Positions 1 to 9,638 of a stretch of 64,000 nucleotides of DNA are shown here, in pieces (within the stretch, counting starts at the first letter, position 1; the number at the start of each line of letters is the position of its first letter). The position numbers and the translations under genes were made by a program. The notes under the pieces were generated by a model. The model saw nothing but the letters and a program-made list of their open reading frames with translations. It made no database searches and was not told the origin of the DNA. The stretch spans positions 46,740-110,739 of the forward strand of contig JAZTZO010000045.1 in NCBI GenBank assembly GCA_045637505.1, in the 5' to 3' direction. Origin of the DNA: RGIG4079 sp045637505. GTDB lineage: Bacteria; Bacteroidota; Bacteroidia; Bacteroidales; Muribaculaceae.

Positions 1-3000
1 TGATTTAGTCGCTTTTGAGAGGTCGCCCGATGGGGTAACATCGTCAAAGTCAACTACCATATACCAGTCGTTTATCACATAGTGGTTACAGTTATTTGCA
101 GTCATGGTTGCAGGACCACGATAGAAGCGACCTACTTCTTTCACATTTGATGCAGCATTAAGCACATTTGCTGTTGCTTCATCAACCACAATCACATATT
201 TTGTTGCTTTAACAGGCTCATCATTATCATCGCGAAGTGATGCATTGAACACTTCAGGGTTGAGCGAGATGTTGAGTTGTGGATTTAATGTGTATTGAGT
301 TACACCATCAACTTCTACCGAAGATTGAGTGAACGCAACATTTACAGGCACCTGTGTTGGATATGATGTCACGGTTCTACCTTTACCAGAGATTGATTTT
401 GATAAACCTTCGTGATTTGCTGATGAATAGTAATTAACAACCTTGTAGTTGTAAATGCGAGCATAGTCGCCACCATGAGCAAGGTTCTTATGAGTGTAAC
501 TACCTGTTGTGGCTCCACTTGCTATATTTGCTGTACCGGCAAGTTGCCATGTGTTGTTATCTTCCACACGGTTGCCCGATGCGTCACGACGCATTGTTTG
601 GTAATAAATTCTATATTGACCGGCTTCACCTTTCCAAGTGATTTCAGCATCTACTGTGCCTGCTGTGTTGTTGCTACCTTCGCTATAGCATTTGCGAGTT
701 GCAACTACATTAGTTGGAGCTGGATTTGCCATACCCGCAATTGTATATTTTGGCATCGCATTTGTGGTGATTGGTTGAGCATTCATTTTTATTGAGTAAC
801 CCAAAAGTCCTTCATGACGAGAGAATGCATACAAGTTACCAGCATGGTCAAAATCCATTTGGTTAATTTCTGTAGTCGCACTATTGGTTGTAATTGTGTA
901 TTGGTAGGTAAATTTAGGAGTATTTCCTGAGAAAGTAATATGATATATCTCAATATTACCAGAGCCATTTACAGTTGCAAACACTTTATTGTTATACAAA
1001 GCCATCCCACAACCATAATTACCTTTTAACGATGGTAAATCTTTACCAGAATTAAAGGTTATTGTACCATCAGGAGTAATATGAGCAATAGATGGCACAT
1101 CTTCAGTGTTACTATTAGAGTTACGTTGTTGAGAGACAAAGATTCCTTTTTCAGATGGAATAATTTCTACATTCCCATTTATCAGAAGAGCCGAAACTGC
1201 ATTGAATTGAGCTGAAGCCGATGCTGCTGTCCATGAATCAGAAGTACCAATATCGTAACGTTTAACTTTTAACACATTAGATGCAGCACCCATTGATGTT
1301 GCAGCACCATCAAATGCATATAATTTGCGAGAAGATCCTGAACCAGTAAAGGCAATACCTGTTGCGGGAATTGTATTAGAAGAAGTAAATATATTGGTTA
1401 CTTTTTCTCCAGCGCTTGGATTATAAACATATACACCTCCATGACCTATATAATAGTCTGTTATATACAATTTCCCACTATTTGTTCTAAGACGAAATGG
1501 AGAGTGGATATTTCCGCTATAGAAGTTACTTCCAAGGATAAATCCTCCATTTTTAGTGCGATTGGGATAATAGCGTTGAATACCTTTTGCACCACCAACT
1601 GATGCATAGATAGTACCGAAGTTGGCACTTGTTTGGTCATTGTCAATAGCAACACCACCACGACATTGATAAGAGCCATTATGATAAGTAATCGAATTAT
1701 CAGAGATAAGTAATTTACTTTCATTGATTTGTCCATTGTTGATTTTAACAGCCCAAGAGTAATCACCTTTTGCAATGTCGTAGGCATTAATAGTTACGGA
1801 ATTTTCTCCTTTCTTTATTTCTCCTGTTTTGAATTCTATTGTAGCTCCAGTTGATTTATTAGTAAGTATGATGCGACCATTCTTTCTTGCACCAGTTGAT
1901 TTGAATTTAAATACACAATTATTGCCGCTCTGTGTTGATGATAAATCATAAGTAAAATAGCCTTCGGTTTGCGCATCTTCAGATTCATCAACATCAGGAG
2001 TATCAGGAGTATCGGGAGTTTCAGCATCAGGATTAGGTGCATTTTCTGGCTCAGGACCTATGCCAGGACCTACATTGGGGTCGGGAGTAGAAGTAGAAGC
2101 ATGCAATGTAGAGAGGTCGCCTGCTATAGTAACATTCCAAACACCCTCCCATGGAAGAGCGATGTTGCCTCCATCTTTATCAGCGATAAGATTGAGGGTG
2201 CCTCCATTTGTGATAGCTCCACCTGGTGTGAGGTTGCCATTATTAAATGTAGTAGCATCACCTTTGTTTGTTGAGATTTTGAATGCTGTTACATTTTCAT
2301 TGAGTGTAATGGTATATTTTGTGCCATCATTAGCAACTTCAACTGCGTTTTCAGTATTCCATGCGCCAAGTTCGGCAGTATTACCTACTATATAAAGAGG
2401 TGTAAGTGGTTTAGGTGTTGTAGTAGAAGCAGTCAATGTAGAGAGGTCACCTGATACAGTGATATTCCACACACCTGCCCATGGAAGAACGAAATTGCTA
2501 TAAGAGTGTTGTGCTATCAAATTTATAGTACCACCATTTGTAATAGCATCATTGGTGGTGAGGTTACCAGCATCAAATGCAGTCCAATCACCTGAAACAT
2601 TTCCTTTACCTGTAGAAATCTTGAACTCAGTTGTAGGAGCGTTAAGTGTAATAGTATAGTTTTTACCATTGTCGGTAAATTCAACAGCTTTTGCTGGATC
2701 CCAATTACCAATAGCATCGCTATTACCTACAATATAAAGAGGTACAGGAGGATTGACACCGGTGATTGTTCCTGAACCATTAGTAACAGTTTGACGCGAT
2801 GGATTTTTGATAGCATACACTAAAAGACCTTGTTGTTTTGAAGCAACATAAAGGTTATTGGCATGGTCAAACGCCATTTGGTCAACACGGTTTGTACCAC
2901 TTAAAGGGAATGAGTATTGATGGCTAAATGATGGGGTGTTTCCACTCCAAGCTACCGAATAAACATGCACATTGATGCTTGCTCCGGTATCAGTATCACT

Positions 3001-5304
3001 TGCAATACCTGAAACAATTGCAAATGTATTTTTGTCTTTACTTAATGCCATACCACCTCGTTCTGTACCAAGTAAGGTGTTGTTCCCGCCATTAGCTGAT
3101 TCTCCTAAAACATATGAATCGTAAATGATGGCATCGTTGAAACTGACGAGTCCAAAAGCTGGAGCGCCTTTATCATTGCCTCCTGTATATCGGCGTTGTG
3201 AAAATAATAGGCCTTTATCAGTGGCTAAAATATCACCATCATTCCATAAAACACCATTAAAATTGGTGAGGGTTTTTGAATATGTTGACTGAACAGCGTC
3301 ATTTGCTCCAATGTTAAACTCATATGCCCAACGGCTACTAACGTTAGACGGATTAGTCGCATACATTTTACGATTAGTTCCTTCTCCATAGAATGTTACA
3401 CCAGTAACTCGTGTTGAATATATATTTGTTGCAGACGCGGTAGAAGCCGATGGATTATATACCCAAATCCCCGGGTTAGTGGTTGAATAGTTTGCGATAT
3501 AAACCTTCCCATTGTTAACGGTTATACGGTTGGCATATCCTCCAGTACCAAATTTTCCTGTTATAACTTTTTTGCCATCGGTAGTAAAGTCGGGATTGAA
3601 TTTCTGGATACCTACTCCAAGACCTGTATTGGTGTAGATTGTACCGAAGTTGGCGCTTGTTTCACTATTATCAATAGCTAAACCTAAACAAGCACCTGAT
3701 GATACAACTGAGTTGTCACTATGAATAAGGTCAACTCCTGTTGATTGAGGGTTATCAAGAGCAACAGCCCAAGAATAATTTGCGCCATCTTCGAGTTCGG
3801 TAGCATCAATTGTTACATTGTTTGAGCCTTTTTTGATTGCCCCAGTTTGGATTACAGTTTGCGCTTTTGTTGATGTGTTGGTAAGGATAATTTTACCATT
3901 GCTCATTGCACCTGTTGACTTGAATGACGCTGTATAAGTTTCTTCATCAACCTTTGTCAATTTTAGACCATATGCATAATGACCTTGTATGGGGTCTCCT
4001 GCACTAGCTTCGCGCATGTCAATATTGAGGTAATTAGTCTCGTTGGCTGTAACAGTTACAGTTTGAGTTACCTCTTTATATCCATTGAGTGAGTGCTTGA
4101 TTGTATATGTGCCGGGGGCTACCTTTTTAAAGAAATAAGCCCCGTTCCATTCGTCATCGGTAGTATAAGTGTCAACAGCAACGCCATTTGAGTTATAAAG
4201 CGTAACTGTCACATTATTAAGAGGTTTTTTGTTGTCGATTTGGTTGATGGTTTGGTTGGCGTCACGAGTACTTCCTGCACCACCATCTTTTACATAGCTT
4301 GTTACTTGATAATAAGGGTGGTCCATCACTACTGAATGGTCACGAACGATACCATAGATTTTACCAAAACTATCCTTTTTGCCCCAACCGAAGTAATCGT
4401 TGATACCACGAGCATACATTTCTCCTTCATGGCGACACACATCCCAGTTCATTGCACGGTGAAGACCAGGTTGATATGTGTGGTCATATCCTTCAACCAA
4501 AAATCCAGGGACTGCATGACGAAGCACTGCATAGTATCCTTTATAAGTTACACCATTAATTGTGGTATAATCATAATGTTCGCTTCCATCATAATACATA
4601 AAATCTAAGTCTCCTTTTACATAATAAGGATTTCCTTCAGAGTCTTTTCCAGATGGATAATAATTTTGTTTTGGGAAATATCTTTTATAACTTGCGTTAT
4701 CTGAATAGTTATTATCTCGAGGACGAGTTGGGTCATTAAGCCAGTTGAAGTTCATATGCTTATTTGACATAGCATGAGGCCAACAAGCCATTGCCATTTT
4801 ATCACTCTCTTTTACAGATGGATTTCCATCATATCCACGATGTAAAAATAAGCAATGGTTGAGGTGCGTGGGGATATCATGGTCACCAGTAGTTGCATTA
4901 GAGTGAATTGAAATAAACATATCAGCATTCCATGTTTGGGCTTCTGTTGCAATAACTGATAAAGATGGAGAAACTCCACACTTCACATGACTCATGCGAA
5001 GATTGGTTTGACTTGCATTATTAGCTTGTATGGAAGAATTATACGGAACGCCATATTCTTTTAATTTTTCCAATAAGCCAAAGCCTTTTTGTAGGTTGGT
5101 GTTTGACTCATAAAAGTTTGCCGTATCAGCTCCAATAGGAATACGCGAACCATGTTTGATAGTTGATTGAGGACGGTCATCTCCTGTAAACGAGCCGTGC
5201 CCTGGGTTAATGTAGATGCGCACACTGCTTGTGGTTTCTGCAGCCGAAGCGCTCAACGAGAGTGTTGCCGTAATTGCGGCAAGAAGTAAATGTTTTAGTT
5301 TCAT
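1..5304 (-). CDS. Secreted multidomain N-acetylmuramoyl-L-alanine amidase-like protein (3' end outside window)
   Basis: The ATG at 5304-5302 begins a signal peptide (MKLKHLLLAAITATLSLSASA), and the frame stays open to the left edge, so at least 1768 residues are encoded. Residues about 28-320 look like a zinc Amidase_3 domain: INPGHG near residue 33, SIHSNA near 131, and GFLVEGYDHTY near 268 as the catalytic-Glu region. A carboxypeptidase-regulatory-like beta domain follows (about 350-427). Then come a propeller-like block (about 440-845), two tandem SusE/SusF-like modules each opening with PLYIVGN (about 855-1080), a Pro/Asp/Thr linker, a second copy of the propeller-like block (about 1113-1522) and an FN3-like segment. 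The amidase part would cleave the amide link between MurNAc and the stem peptide. What the other modules bind is not known. The ordering suggests a cell-surface or exported glycan-binding hydrolase. Domain names are read by eye; the amidase call is the firmest. Confidence 0.72.
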   Translation of the reverse strand, partial: MKLKHLLLAAITATLSLSASAAETTSSVRIYINPGHGSFTGDDRPQSTIKHGSRIPIGADTANFYESNTNLQKGFGLLEKLKEYGVPYNSSIQANNASQTNLRMSHVKCGVSPSLSVIATEAQTWNADMFISIHSNATTGDHDIPTHLNHCLFLHRGYDGNPSVKESDKMAMACWPHAMSNKHMNFNWLNDPTRPRDNNYSDNASYKRYFPKQNYYPSGKDSEGNPYYVKGDLDFMYYDGSEHYDYTTINGVTYKGYYAVLRHAVPGFLVEGYDHTYQPGLHRAMNWDVCRHEGEMYARGINDYFGWGKKDSFGKIYGIVRDHSVVMDHPYYQVTSYVKDGGAGSTRDANQTINQIDNKKPLNNVTVTLYNSNGVAVDTYTTDDEWNGAYFFKKVAPGTYTIKHSLNGYKEVTQTVTVTANETNYLNIDMREASAGDPIQGHYAYGLKLTKVDEETYTASFKSTGAMSNGKIILTNTSTKAQTVIQTGAIKKGSNNVTIDATELEDGANYSWAVALDNPQSTGVDLIHSDNSVVSSGACLGLAIDNSETSANFGTIYTNTGLGVGIQKFNPDFTTDGKKVITGKFGTGGYANRITVNNGKVYIANYSTTNPGIWVYNPSASTASATNIYSTRVTGVTFYGEGTNRKMYATNPSNVSSRWAYEFNIGANDAVQSTYSKTLTNFNGVLWNDGDILATDKGLLFSQRRYTGGNDKGAPAFGLVSFNDAIIYDSYVLGESANGGNNTLLGTERGGMALSKDKNTFAIVSGIASDTDTGASINVHVYSVAWSGNTPSFSHQYSFPLSGTNRVDQMAFDHANNLYVASKQQGLLVYAIKNPSRQTVTNGSGTITGVNPPVPLYIVGNSDAIGNWDPAKAVEFTDNGKNYTITLNAPTTEFKISTGKGNVSGDWTAFDAGNLTTNDAITNGGTINLIAQHSYSNFVLPWAGVWNITVSGDLSTLTASTTTPKPLTPLYIVGNTAELGAWNTENAVEVANDGTKYTITLNENVTAFKISTNKGDATTFNNGNLTPGGAITNGGTLNLIADKDGGNIALPWEGVWNVTIAGDLSTLHASTSTPDPNVGPGIGPEPENAPNPDAETPDTPDTPDVDESEDAQTEGYFTYDLSSTQSGNNCVFKFKSTGARKNGRIILTNKSTGATIEFKTGEIKKGENSVTINAYDIAKGDYSWAVKINNGQINESKLLISDNSITYHNGSYQCRGGVAIDNDQTSANFGTIYASVGGAKGIQRYYPNRTKNGGFILGSNFYSGNIHSPFRLRTNSGKLYITDYYIGHGGVYVYNPSAGEKVTNIFTSSNTIPATGIAFTGSGSSRKLYAFDGAATSMGAASNVLKVKRYDIGTSDSWTAASASAQFNAVSALLINGNVEIIPSEKGIFVSQQRNSNSNTEDVPSIAHITPDGTITFNSGKDLPSLKGNYGCGMALYNNKVFATVNGSGNIEIYHITFSGNTPKFTYQYTITTNSATTEINQMDFDHAGNLYAFSRHEGLLGYSIKMNAQPITTNAMPKYTIAGMANPAPTNVVATRKCYSEGSNNTAGTVDAEITWKGEAGQYRIYYQTMRRDASGNRVEDNNTWQLAGTANIASGATTGSYTHKNLAHGGDYARIYNYKVVNYYSSANHEGLSKSISGKGRTVTSYPTQVPVNVAFTQSSVEVDGVTQYTLNPQLNISLNPEVFNASLRDDNDEPVKATKYVIVVDEATANVLNAASNVKEVGRFYRGPATMTANNCNHYVINDWYMVVDFDDVTPSGDLSKATKS

Positions 5305-5432
5305 AAATAAGGTAATGTCTTGCTTTGCGATTTTTGCCAAAAACACAAAAAACAAAACCATAAAAAGAGAACTCTTTTCATGGTATAATGCTAAGGTTGA
5401 CTATTAATTTATTTGTAGTTAATTATTTTTTG

Positions 5433-5460
5433 CAAATGTATAAATAATACTTTATACATT
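5433..5460 (-). promoter_or_regulatory. Candidate -7 promoter element overlapped by a perfect inverted repeat
   Basis: On the minus strand TACATTTG (5440-5433) matches the Bacteroidota -7 element TAnnTTTG, about 130 bases upstream of the amidase-like gene. A perfect 10-bp inverted repeat (AATGTATAAA at 5435-5444, TTTATACATT at 5451-5460, 6-base spacer) covers it. No TTTG was found at the usual -33 distance. A repressor or activator site on the promoter is an inference from this overlap. Confidence 0.4.
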
Positions 5461-5552
5461 GTGTAAATGGCGTAAAATTTAACATGATTTAAACGTGGTG
5501 TGCGGCTGTTTCCTGATATTTTATAGACAAAATGATTTTAATAGAGATTTGT

Positions 5553-5574
5553 TTTTGTCTTATATAAGACAAAA
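5553..5574. repeat. 22-bp perfect palindrome
   Basis: The sequence starts TTTTGTCTTA and is its own reverse complement over 22 bases. It lies directly left of the first 69-bp repeat, and its right half (TAAGACAAAA) runs on into AGAACA. The string TAAGACAAAAGAACA recurs at 6124-6138 on the other side of the GxxExxY gene. It could be a protein-binding site or the end of a mobile unit. Confidence 0.7.
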
Positions 5575-5577
5575 GAA

Positions 5578-5646
5578 CATAAGGACAGGTTTTTAATGGG
5601 GTTTCCATGCGTCAGCCTTATGATCTTTTGTTCTTATGTCTAAAAA
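5578..5646. repeat. 69-bp direct repeat, left copy
   Basis: This copy matches 6210-6278 at 67 of 69 positions; the two differences are C here for T in the right copy. It can also fold: 5570-5584 (CAAAAGAACATAAGG) pairs with 5616-5630 (CCTTATGATCTTTTG) with one mismatch around a 31-base loop. Together the two copies bracket the GxxExxY gene. Confidence 0.9.
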
Positions 5647-5731
5647 ATAAGACTTTTCTTTTGTTTTTATGTGGGAGAATTAAAAAAGATGTATTAAGTT
5701 TGTATTTCAATCATCATAAAAACACCTCCAT

Positions 5732-6115
5732 ATGGACAGCAATGAGTTGATAAAGAAAATAATACAGTGTGCTTATAATGTGAGAATGCAATTGTCTGCA
5801 GGATATTTGGAATCAATATATAAAAAAGCGTTACTGATAGAACTTCGTGAAAATGGATTGTTGGCAGAAGAGGAGTGGCCTATAACTGTGTTTTATAATG
5901 ATATTGTGGTAGGAGAATATCGCGCAGATATAATAGTGAATAGAGAGGTTATTATAGAATTGAAGGCGGTACAAAATTTACACCAACTACATGAAGCGCA
6001 ACTCGTCAACTATTTAACTGCCACAAAGATAGAAAATGGTTTGTTGATTAATTTTGGTGGCGAAAAGCTAGAAATTAAGCGTAAATACCGCACTTATAAA
6101 AACACAAGCATATAA
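5732..6115 (+). CDS. GxxExxY family protein (PDDEXK-like nuclease fold)
   Basis: This 127-residue protein carries the family signature GYLESIY at residues 24-30. It also has a PDDEXK-type core: an acidic residue in GEYRADIIV followed by IIELKA. The family is small, very common in Bacteroidota, and has no established function; a nuclease-like fold is the usual assignment. The length is normal for the family and the frame is intact. The gene stands alone between the giant amidase-like gene and the 3' end of mfd. The flanking 69-bp direct repeats suggest that it arrived as a unit. No partner toxin, antitoxin or methylase gene is next to it. Confidence 0.85.
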   Translation: MDSNELIKKIIQCAYNVRMQLSAGYLESIYKKALLIELRENGLLAEEEWPITVFYNDIVVGEYRADIIVNREVIIELKAVQNLHQLHEAQLVNYLTATKIENGLLINFGGEKLEIKRKYRTYKNTSI

Positions 6116-6209
6116 GGAAGATCTAAGACAAAAGAACAAGTTTATTGAGGTCATAAAAGACATAGGAACACAAGTACATGTTTTTTATGAGATATAAAAT
6201 ACACAAGCA

Positions 6210-6278
6210 CATAAGGACAGGTTTTTAATGGGGTTTCTATGCGTTAGCCTTATGATCTTTTGTTCTTATGTCTAAAAA
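6210..6278. repeat. 69-bp direct repeat, right copy
   Basis: This copy is 67/69 identical to 5578-5646. It ends 6 bases before the last base of the mfd stop codon (6285). Its inner stem is shorter than in the left copy: CATAAGG/CCTTATG is kept, but the CAAAAG arm is changed to a CACAAG-like string. It may double as transcription-termination sequence for mfd. Confidence 0.9.
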
Positions 6279-6284
6279 TTTGTT

Positions 6285-9200
6285 TTATATTGCATCCATT
6301 GATTGGATGGTTGTGAGGATATCGACGGCGGCTTCGACGGTTGTAACCATTGCGATGGAGATGCTACGGCGATTGTTGTTTTCGCGTATGTTGCATCGGC
6401 GTGCATTTTGTTGCATGAAATTGATAATTTTGCCAAACATAGGCGATTGATAATAGGCCTTGTTGCTTTCGTCAACAAAATAAAGATACATACGTTCTTG
6501 CTTTAGCGATACTTTTTCGATGCCGAGTTGTCGGGCAAGACGGCGAAGGCGTGGCACGCGTAACAGTTCGGCCGTTTCGGGTGGAATTTTGCCAAAACGG
6601 TCAACGAGTCGTTCTTTAAATGCTTGAAGGTCAATTTCTCGTTCAATGCTGTCGAGTTCTTTGTAAAGGATTATGCGCTCGCTCTCTTGAGGCACATATG
6701 AAGAGGGAAGGAGTAGCTCCATGTCGCTTTCGATAACGCAATCGGCCACATATTCTTTTTCATCGTTGTCGTCGGCTGTGAGTACATCAGAGAATTCTTC
6801 GGTGCGAAGTTCGACAACGGCCTCTTTGAGTATTTTTTGGTATGTTTCGTATCCAAGATCGGCGATAAATCCACTTTGTTCGGCACCGAGAAGGTTGCCA
6901 GCTCCACGAATGTCGAGGTCTTGCATGGCAATGTGTATGCCACTACCAAGGTCGGAGAAACTTTCGATGGCTTGCAATCGACGGCGCGACACGGGCGAAA
7001 GTGGTAAGTGAGGAGGCACAAGTAGGTAGCAGAATGCTTTGCGATTGCTACGGCCCACGCGTCCGCGGAGTTGGTGCAGTTCACTCAAACCAAAGTTTTG
7101 AGCGTTATTTATGATAATCGTGTTGACATTGGGCATGTCGATACCCGATTCAATGATTGTTGTAGCCAATAGTATGTCGTAGTCGTGATTGGCAAAGTCG
7201 ATAATCACTTTTTCGAGTTTATCGGGAGCCATTTGTCCATGTCCCACCACTGTGCGAGCATCAGGCACGAGTCGGCGCACCATTGCTTCAAGGTCATAAA
7301 GGCCTTCGATGCGATGGTTGACGATGAAGACTTGTCCGTTGCGCGACATTTCAAAGTTTATGGCTTCGAGCAGAATGTCGTCGTTTAGTGCGTTTACCGA
7401 TGTGACGATGGGGTAGCGATTGGCAGGTGGAGTGGTGATTGCCGATAGGTCGCGTGCTCCCATGAGAGAGAATTGCAAGGTGCGAGGAATGGGGGTGGCA
7501 CTCATGGTCAATGTATCGACATTGACTTTCATTTGTTTGAGTTTCTCTTTTACGGCAACGCCAAATTTTTGTTCTTCATCGACGACGAGCAATCCCAAGT
7601 CTTTGAATTTCACATCTTTGCCTATGAGCTTGTGGGTGCCTATGAGAATGTCTATTTTACCTTCGGCAAGGTCGGCGATGATTTGCTTCACTTGCTTGGG
7701 TGTGCGAGCGCGTGAAAGATAATCGACTCTCACGGGGAAGTCTTTCAAGCGGTCTTTAAATGTGTGGTAGTGTTGATAGGCAAGCACTGTTGTGGGAACG
7801 AGTACGGCAGTCTGTTTGCTATCGGTCGCTGCTTTGAATGCTGCACGAATGGCAATCTCGGTTTTACCAAATCCCACATCGCCACAAATGAGGCGGTCCA
7901 TGGGTCGCGAACTTTCCATGTCGGCTTTGACGGCAGCCGTAGTGGTGAGTTGGTCGGGGGTGTCTTCGTAGATGAATGAGGCCTCGAGCTCTTGTTGCAT
8001 ATATCCGTCGGGGGAGAAACTATAACCTGTTTCGTTCTTGCGTGCGGCATATAGTTTTATGAGGTCGCGGGCAATATCTTTGAGTTTTGACTTTGTTTTC
8101 TCTTTGATGCGATTCCATGCGCCGGTCCCCAATTTGTTGATTTTAGGAGGCACGCCCTCTTTGCCACGATATTTTGATAGTTTGTGTAGCGAGTGGATGG
8201 ACACGAAGATGATATCATCGTTTTGATAAGTGAGTTTTATCATCTCTTGTATGCGTCCGTTCACATTGGTGCGTAGTAGTCCGGCAAATCGTCCTACTCC
8301 GTGGTCGATGTGCACGATGAAGTCGCCCACCTCAATCGATGATAGTTCTTTGAGCGATAATGCCAGTTTGCCCGAGCGAGCGCGGTCGCTTTTGAGAGTG
8401 TATTTGTGAAAACGGTCAAAGATTTGGTGGTCGGTGAAGAAGCAACTTTTGGTAGAGTGATCGACAAACCCTTCGTGTATAGTGGAGAAGATGGGAGTGA
8501 ATGAGATATCATCGCCACGGTCTTCAAAGATCACTTTCAAACGCTCTATTTGCTTTTCGCTGTCGCTTAATATATATAATGTATATCCCTCGGCGAGCAT
8601 CTTTTTGAAATCCTCGCTTATGAGGTCAAAATTTTTGTGATAAATGCCTTGGGGAGAGCAGCAGAGGTCGATAGATGCTTTGGCATCGCTATCGGGCTGT
8701 GCTGCGGCCGAGAAACGGAGTTGGCGGAATTGTGAGAAACGAGCTGTAAACTCATCGGCATCAACTACTTGATTCATTGCATTGCGGTCGCCCTCGTTGG
8801 CAATGAGCGAACTTTCAGAGAATGTTTCGCCGGCAATTTCGCGTATGCGGCTCAAGGTGTATTGGGCATCGCGCACGGCGATGAGGGTGTCGTCGCCTAT
8901 GAAGTTGAGCAAAGAGTCGCCGTGAGAGTGTTGAGCCACATTTGATGTTATGGAGATGTCGTCGAGGCGTTGTTGCGAGAGTTGTGTTTCTATATTGAAT
9001 GTGCGCATTGAGTCAATTTCATCGCCAAAAAAGTCAATGCGATAGGGAAGCTCGTTGGAGTAGCCAAAAATGTCGAGGATAGAGCCACGAAGAGCAAAAT
9101 GCCCAGGCTCATATACATAATCGACCTCGATGAACCCATTATCGCGCAGCCAGTTGATAGTTTCGACGGGGTCAACCGTGTCGCCTTGTTTGAGGCGAAG

Positions 9201-9626
9201 AGTGTGGCGAGCGATTGTATCTTTTGAAGCCACGCGTTCGGCAATGGCATCGGGATAGGTGATTACATATCGCAAGAGGGGGTTGGTGTGCCAATTGTTT
9301 AGCACTTCGGTGCGCAGAATTTGCGAGGGGGCATCAATCTGTCCATATTTTATGTCGCGTTTGTAGCCCGAGGGGAACATCAACACAGCTTCTTCACCTA
9401 AAATGCGCGAAAGATCGTGATAAAGATATCCAGCATCATCGAGACTGTCGCCTATGATGAGCGTAGGCGATTGGCGAGGTGTCATGCCTGCAAAAAGCAA
9501 CGCGGGCGCCGAACCTGCCAATGCGTAGGCCGATGTGCATAACGATTTGCCACCGAGGAGTTTGTCGATGGCTTTGCGCCGTTGAGGGGTGACGAATATT
9601 TCGCTAAGATTGCGCTGTGTTGACAT
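6285..9626 (-). CDS. mfd: Transcription-repair coupling factor Mfd
   Basis: Mfd removes RNA polymerase stalled at DNA lesions and recruits UvrA for nucleotide excision repair. The 1113-residue length is typical. The N-terminal UvrB-like region covers about residues 1-330, and the RNA-polymerase-interacting domain begins near 430 (VGDFIVHIDHGVGRFAGL). The SF2 translocase follows, with Walker A GDVGFGKTE at about 582-590, the DEEQ box at about 683-686 and SATPIPRTL as motif III. LRGRVGRS is motif VI, and a C-terminal TRCF domain ends the protein. It is transcribed towards the GxxExxY region. The upstream S41 peptidase gene is 12 bases away in the same direction, so the two may be co-transcribed. 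Confidence 0.97.
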   Translation of the reverse strand: MSTQRNLSEIFVTPQRRKAIDKLLGGKSLCTSAYALAGSAPALLFAGMTPRQSPTLIIGDSLDDAGYLYHDLSRILGEEAVLMFPSGYKRDIKYGQIDAPSQILRTEVLNNWHTNPLLRYVITYPDAIAERVASKDTIARHTLRLKQGDTVDPVETINWLRDNGFIEVDYVYEPGHFALRGSILDIFGYSNELPYRIDFFGDEIDSMRTFNIETQLSQQRLDDISITSNVAQHSHGDSLLNFIGDDTLIAVRDAQYTLSRIREIAGETFSESSLIANEGDRNAMNQVVDADEFTARFSQFRQLRFSAAAQPDSDAKASIDLCCSPQGIYHKNFDLISEDFKKMLAEGYTLYILSDSEKQIERLKVIFEDRGDDISFTPIFSTIHEGFVDHSTKSCFFTDHQIFDRFHKYTLKSDRARSGKLALSLKELSSIEVGDFIVHIDHGVGRFAGLLRTNVNGRIQEMIKLTYQNDDIIFVSIHSLHKLSKYRGKEGVPPKINKLGTGAWNRIKEKTKSKLKDIARDLIKLYAARKNETGYSFSPDGYMQQELEASFIYEDTPDQLTTTAAVKADMESSRPMDRLICGDVGFGKTEIAIRAAFKAATDSKQTAVLVPTTVLAYQHYHTFKDRLKDFPVRVDYLSRARTPKQVKQIIADLAEGKIDILIGTHKLIGKDVKFKDLGLLVVDEEQKFGVAVKEKLKQMKVNVDTLTMSATPIPRTLQFSLMGARDLSAITTPPANRYPIVTSVNALNDDILLEAINFEMSRNGQVFIVNHRIEGLYDLEAMVRRLVPDARTVVGHGQMAPDKLEKVIIDFANHDYDILLATTIIESGIDMPNVNTIIINNAQNFGLSELHQLRGRVGRSNRKAFCYLLVPPHLPLSPVSRRRLQAIESFSDLGSGIHIAMQDLDIRGAGNLLGAEQSGFIADLGYETYQKILKEAVVELRTEEFSDVLTADDNDEKEYVADCVIESDMELLLPSSYVPQESERIILYKELDSIEREIDLQAFKERLVDRFGKIPPETAELLRVPRLRRLARQLGIEKVSLKQERMYLYFVDESNKAYYQSPMFGKIINFMQQNARRCNIRENNNRRSISIAMVTTVEAAVDILTTIQSMDAI

Positions 9627-9638
9627 ATAATATTGTGA

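Noticed and set aside
1..2740. Several minus- and plus-strand frames of 60-110 codons inside the amidase-like gene
   Set aside because: They are in other frames than the continuous reading from 5304, which gives repeated, domain-like sequence throughout.
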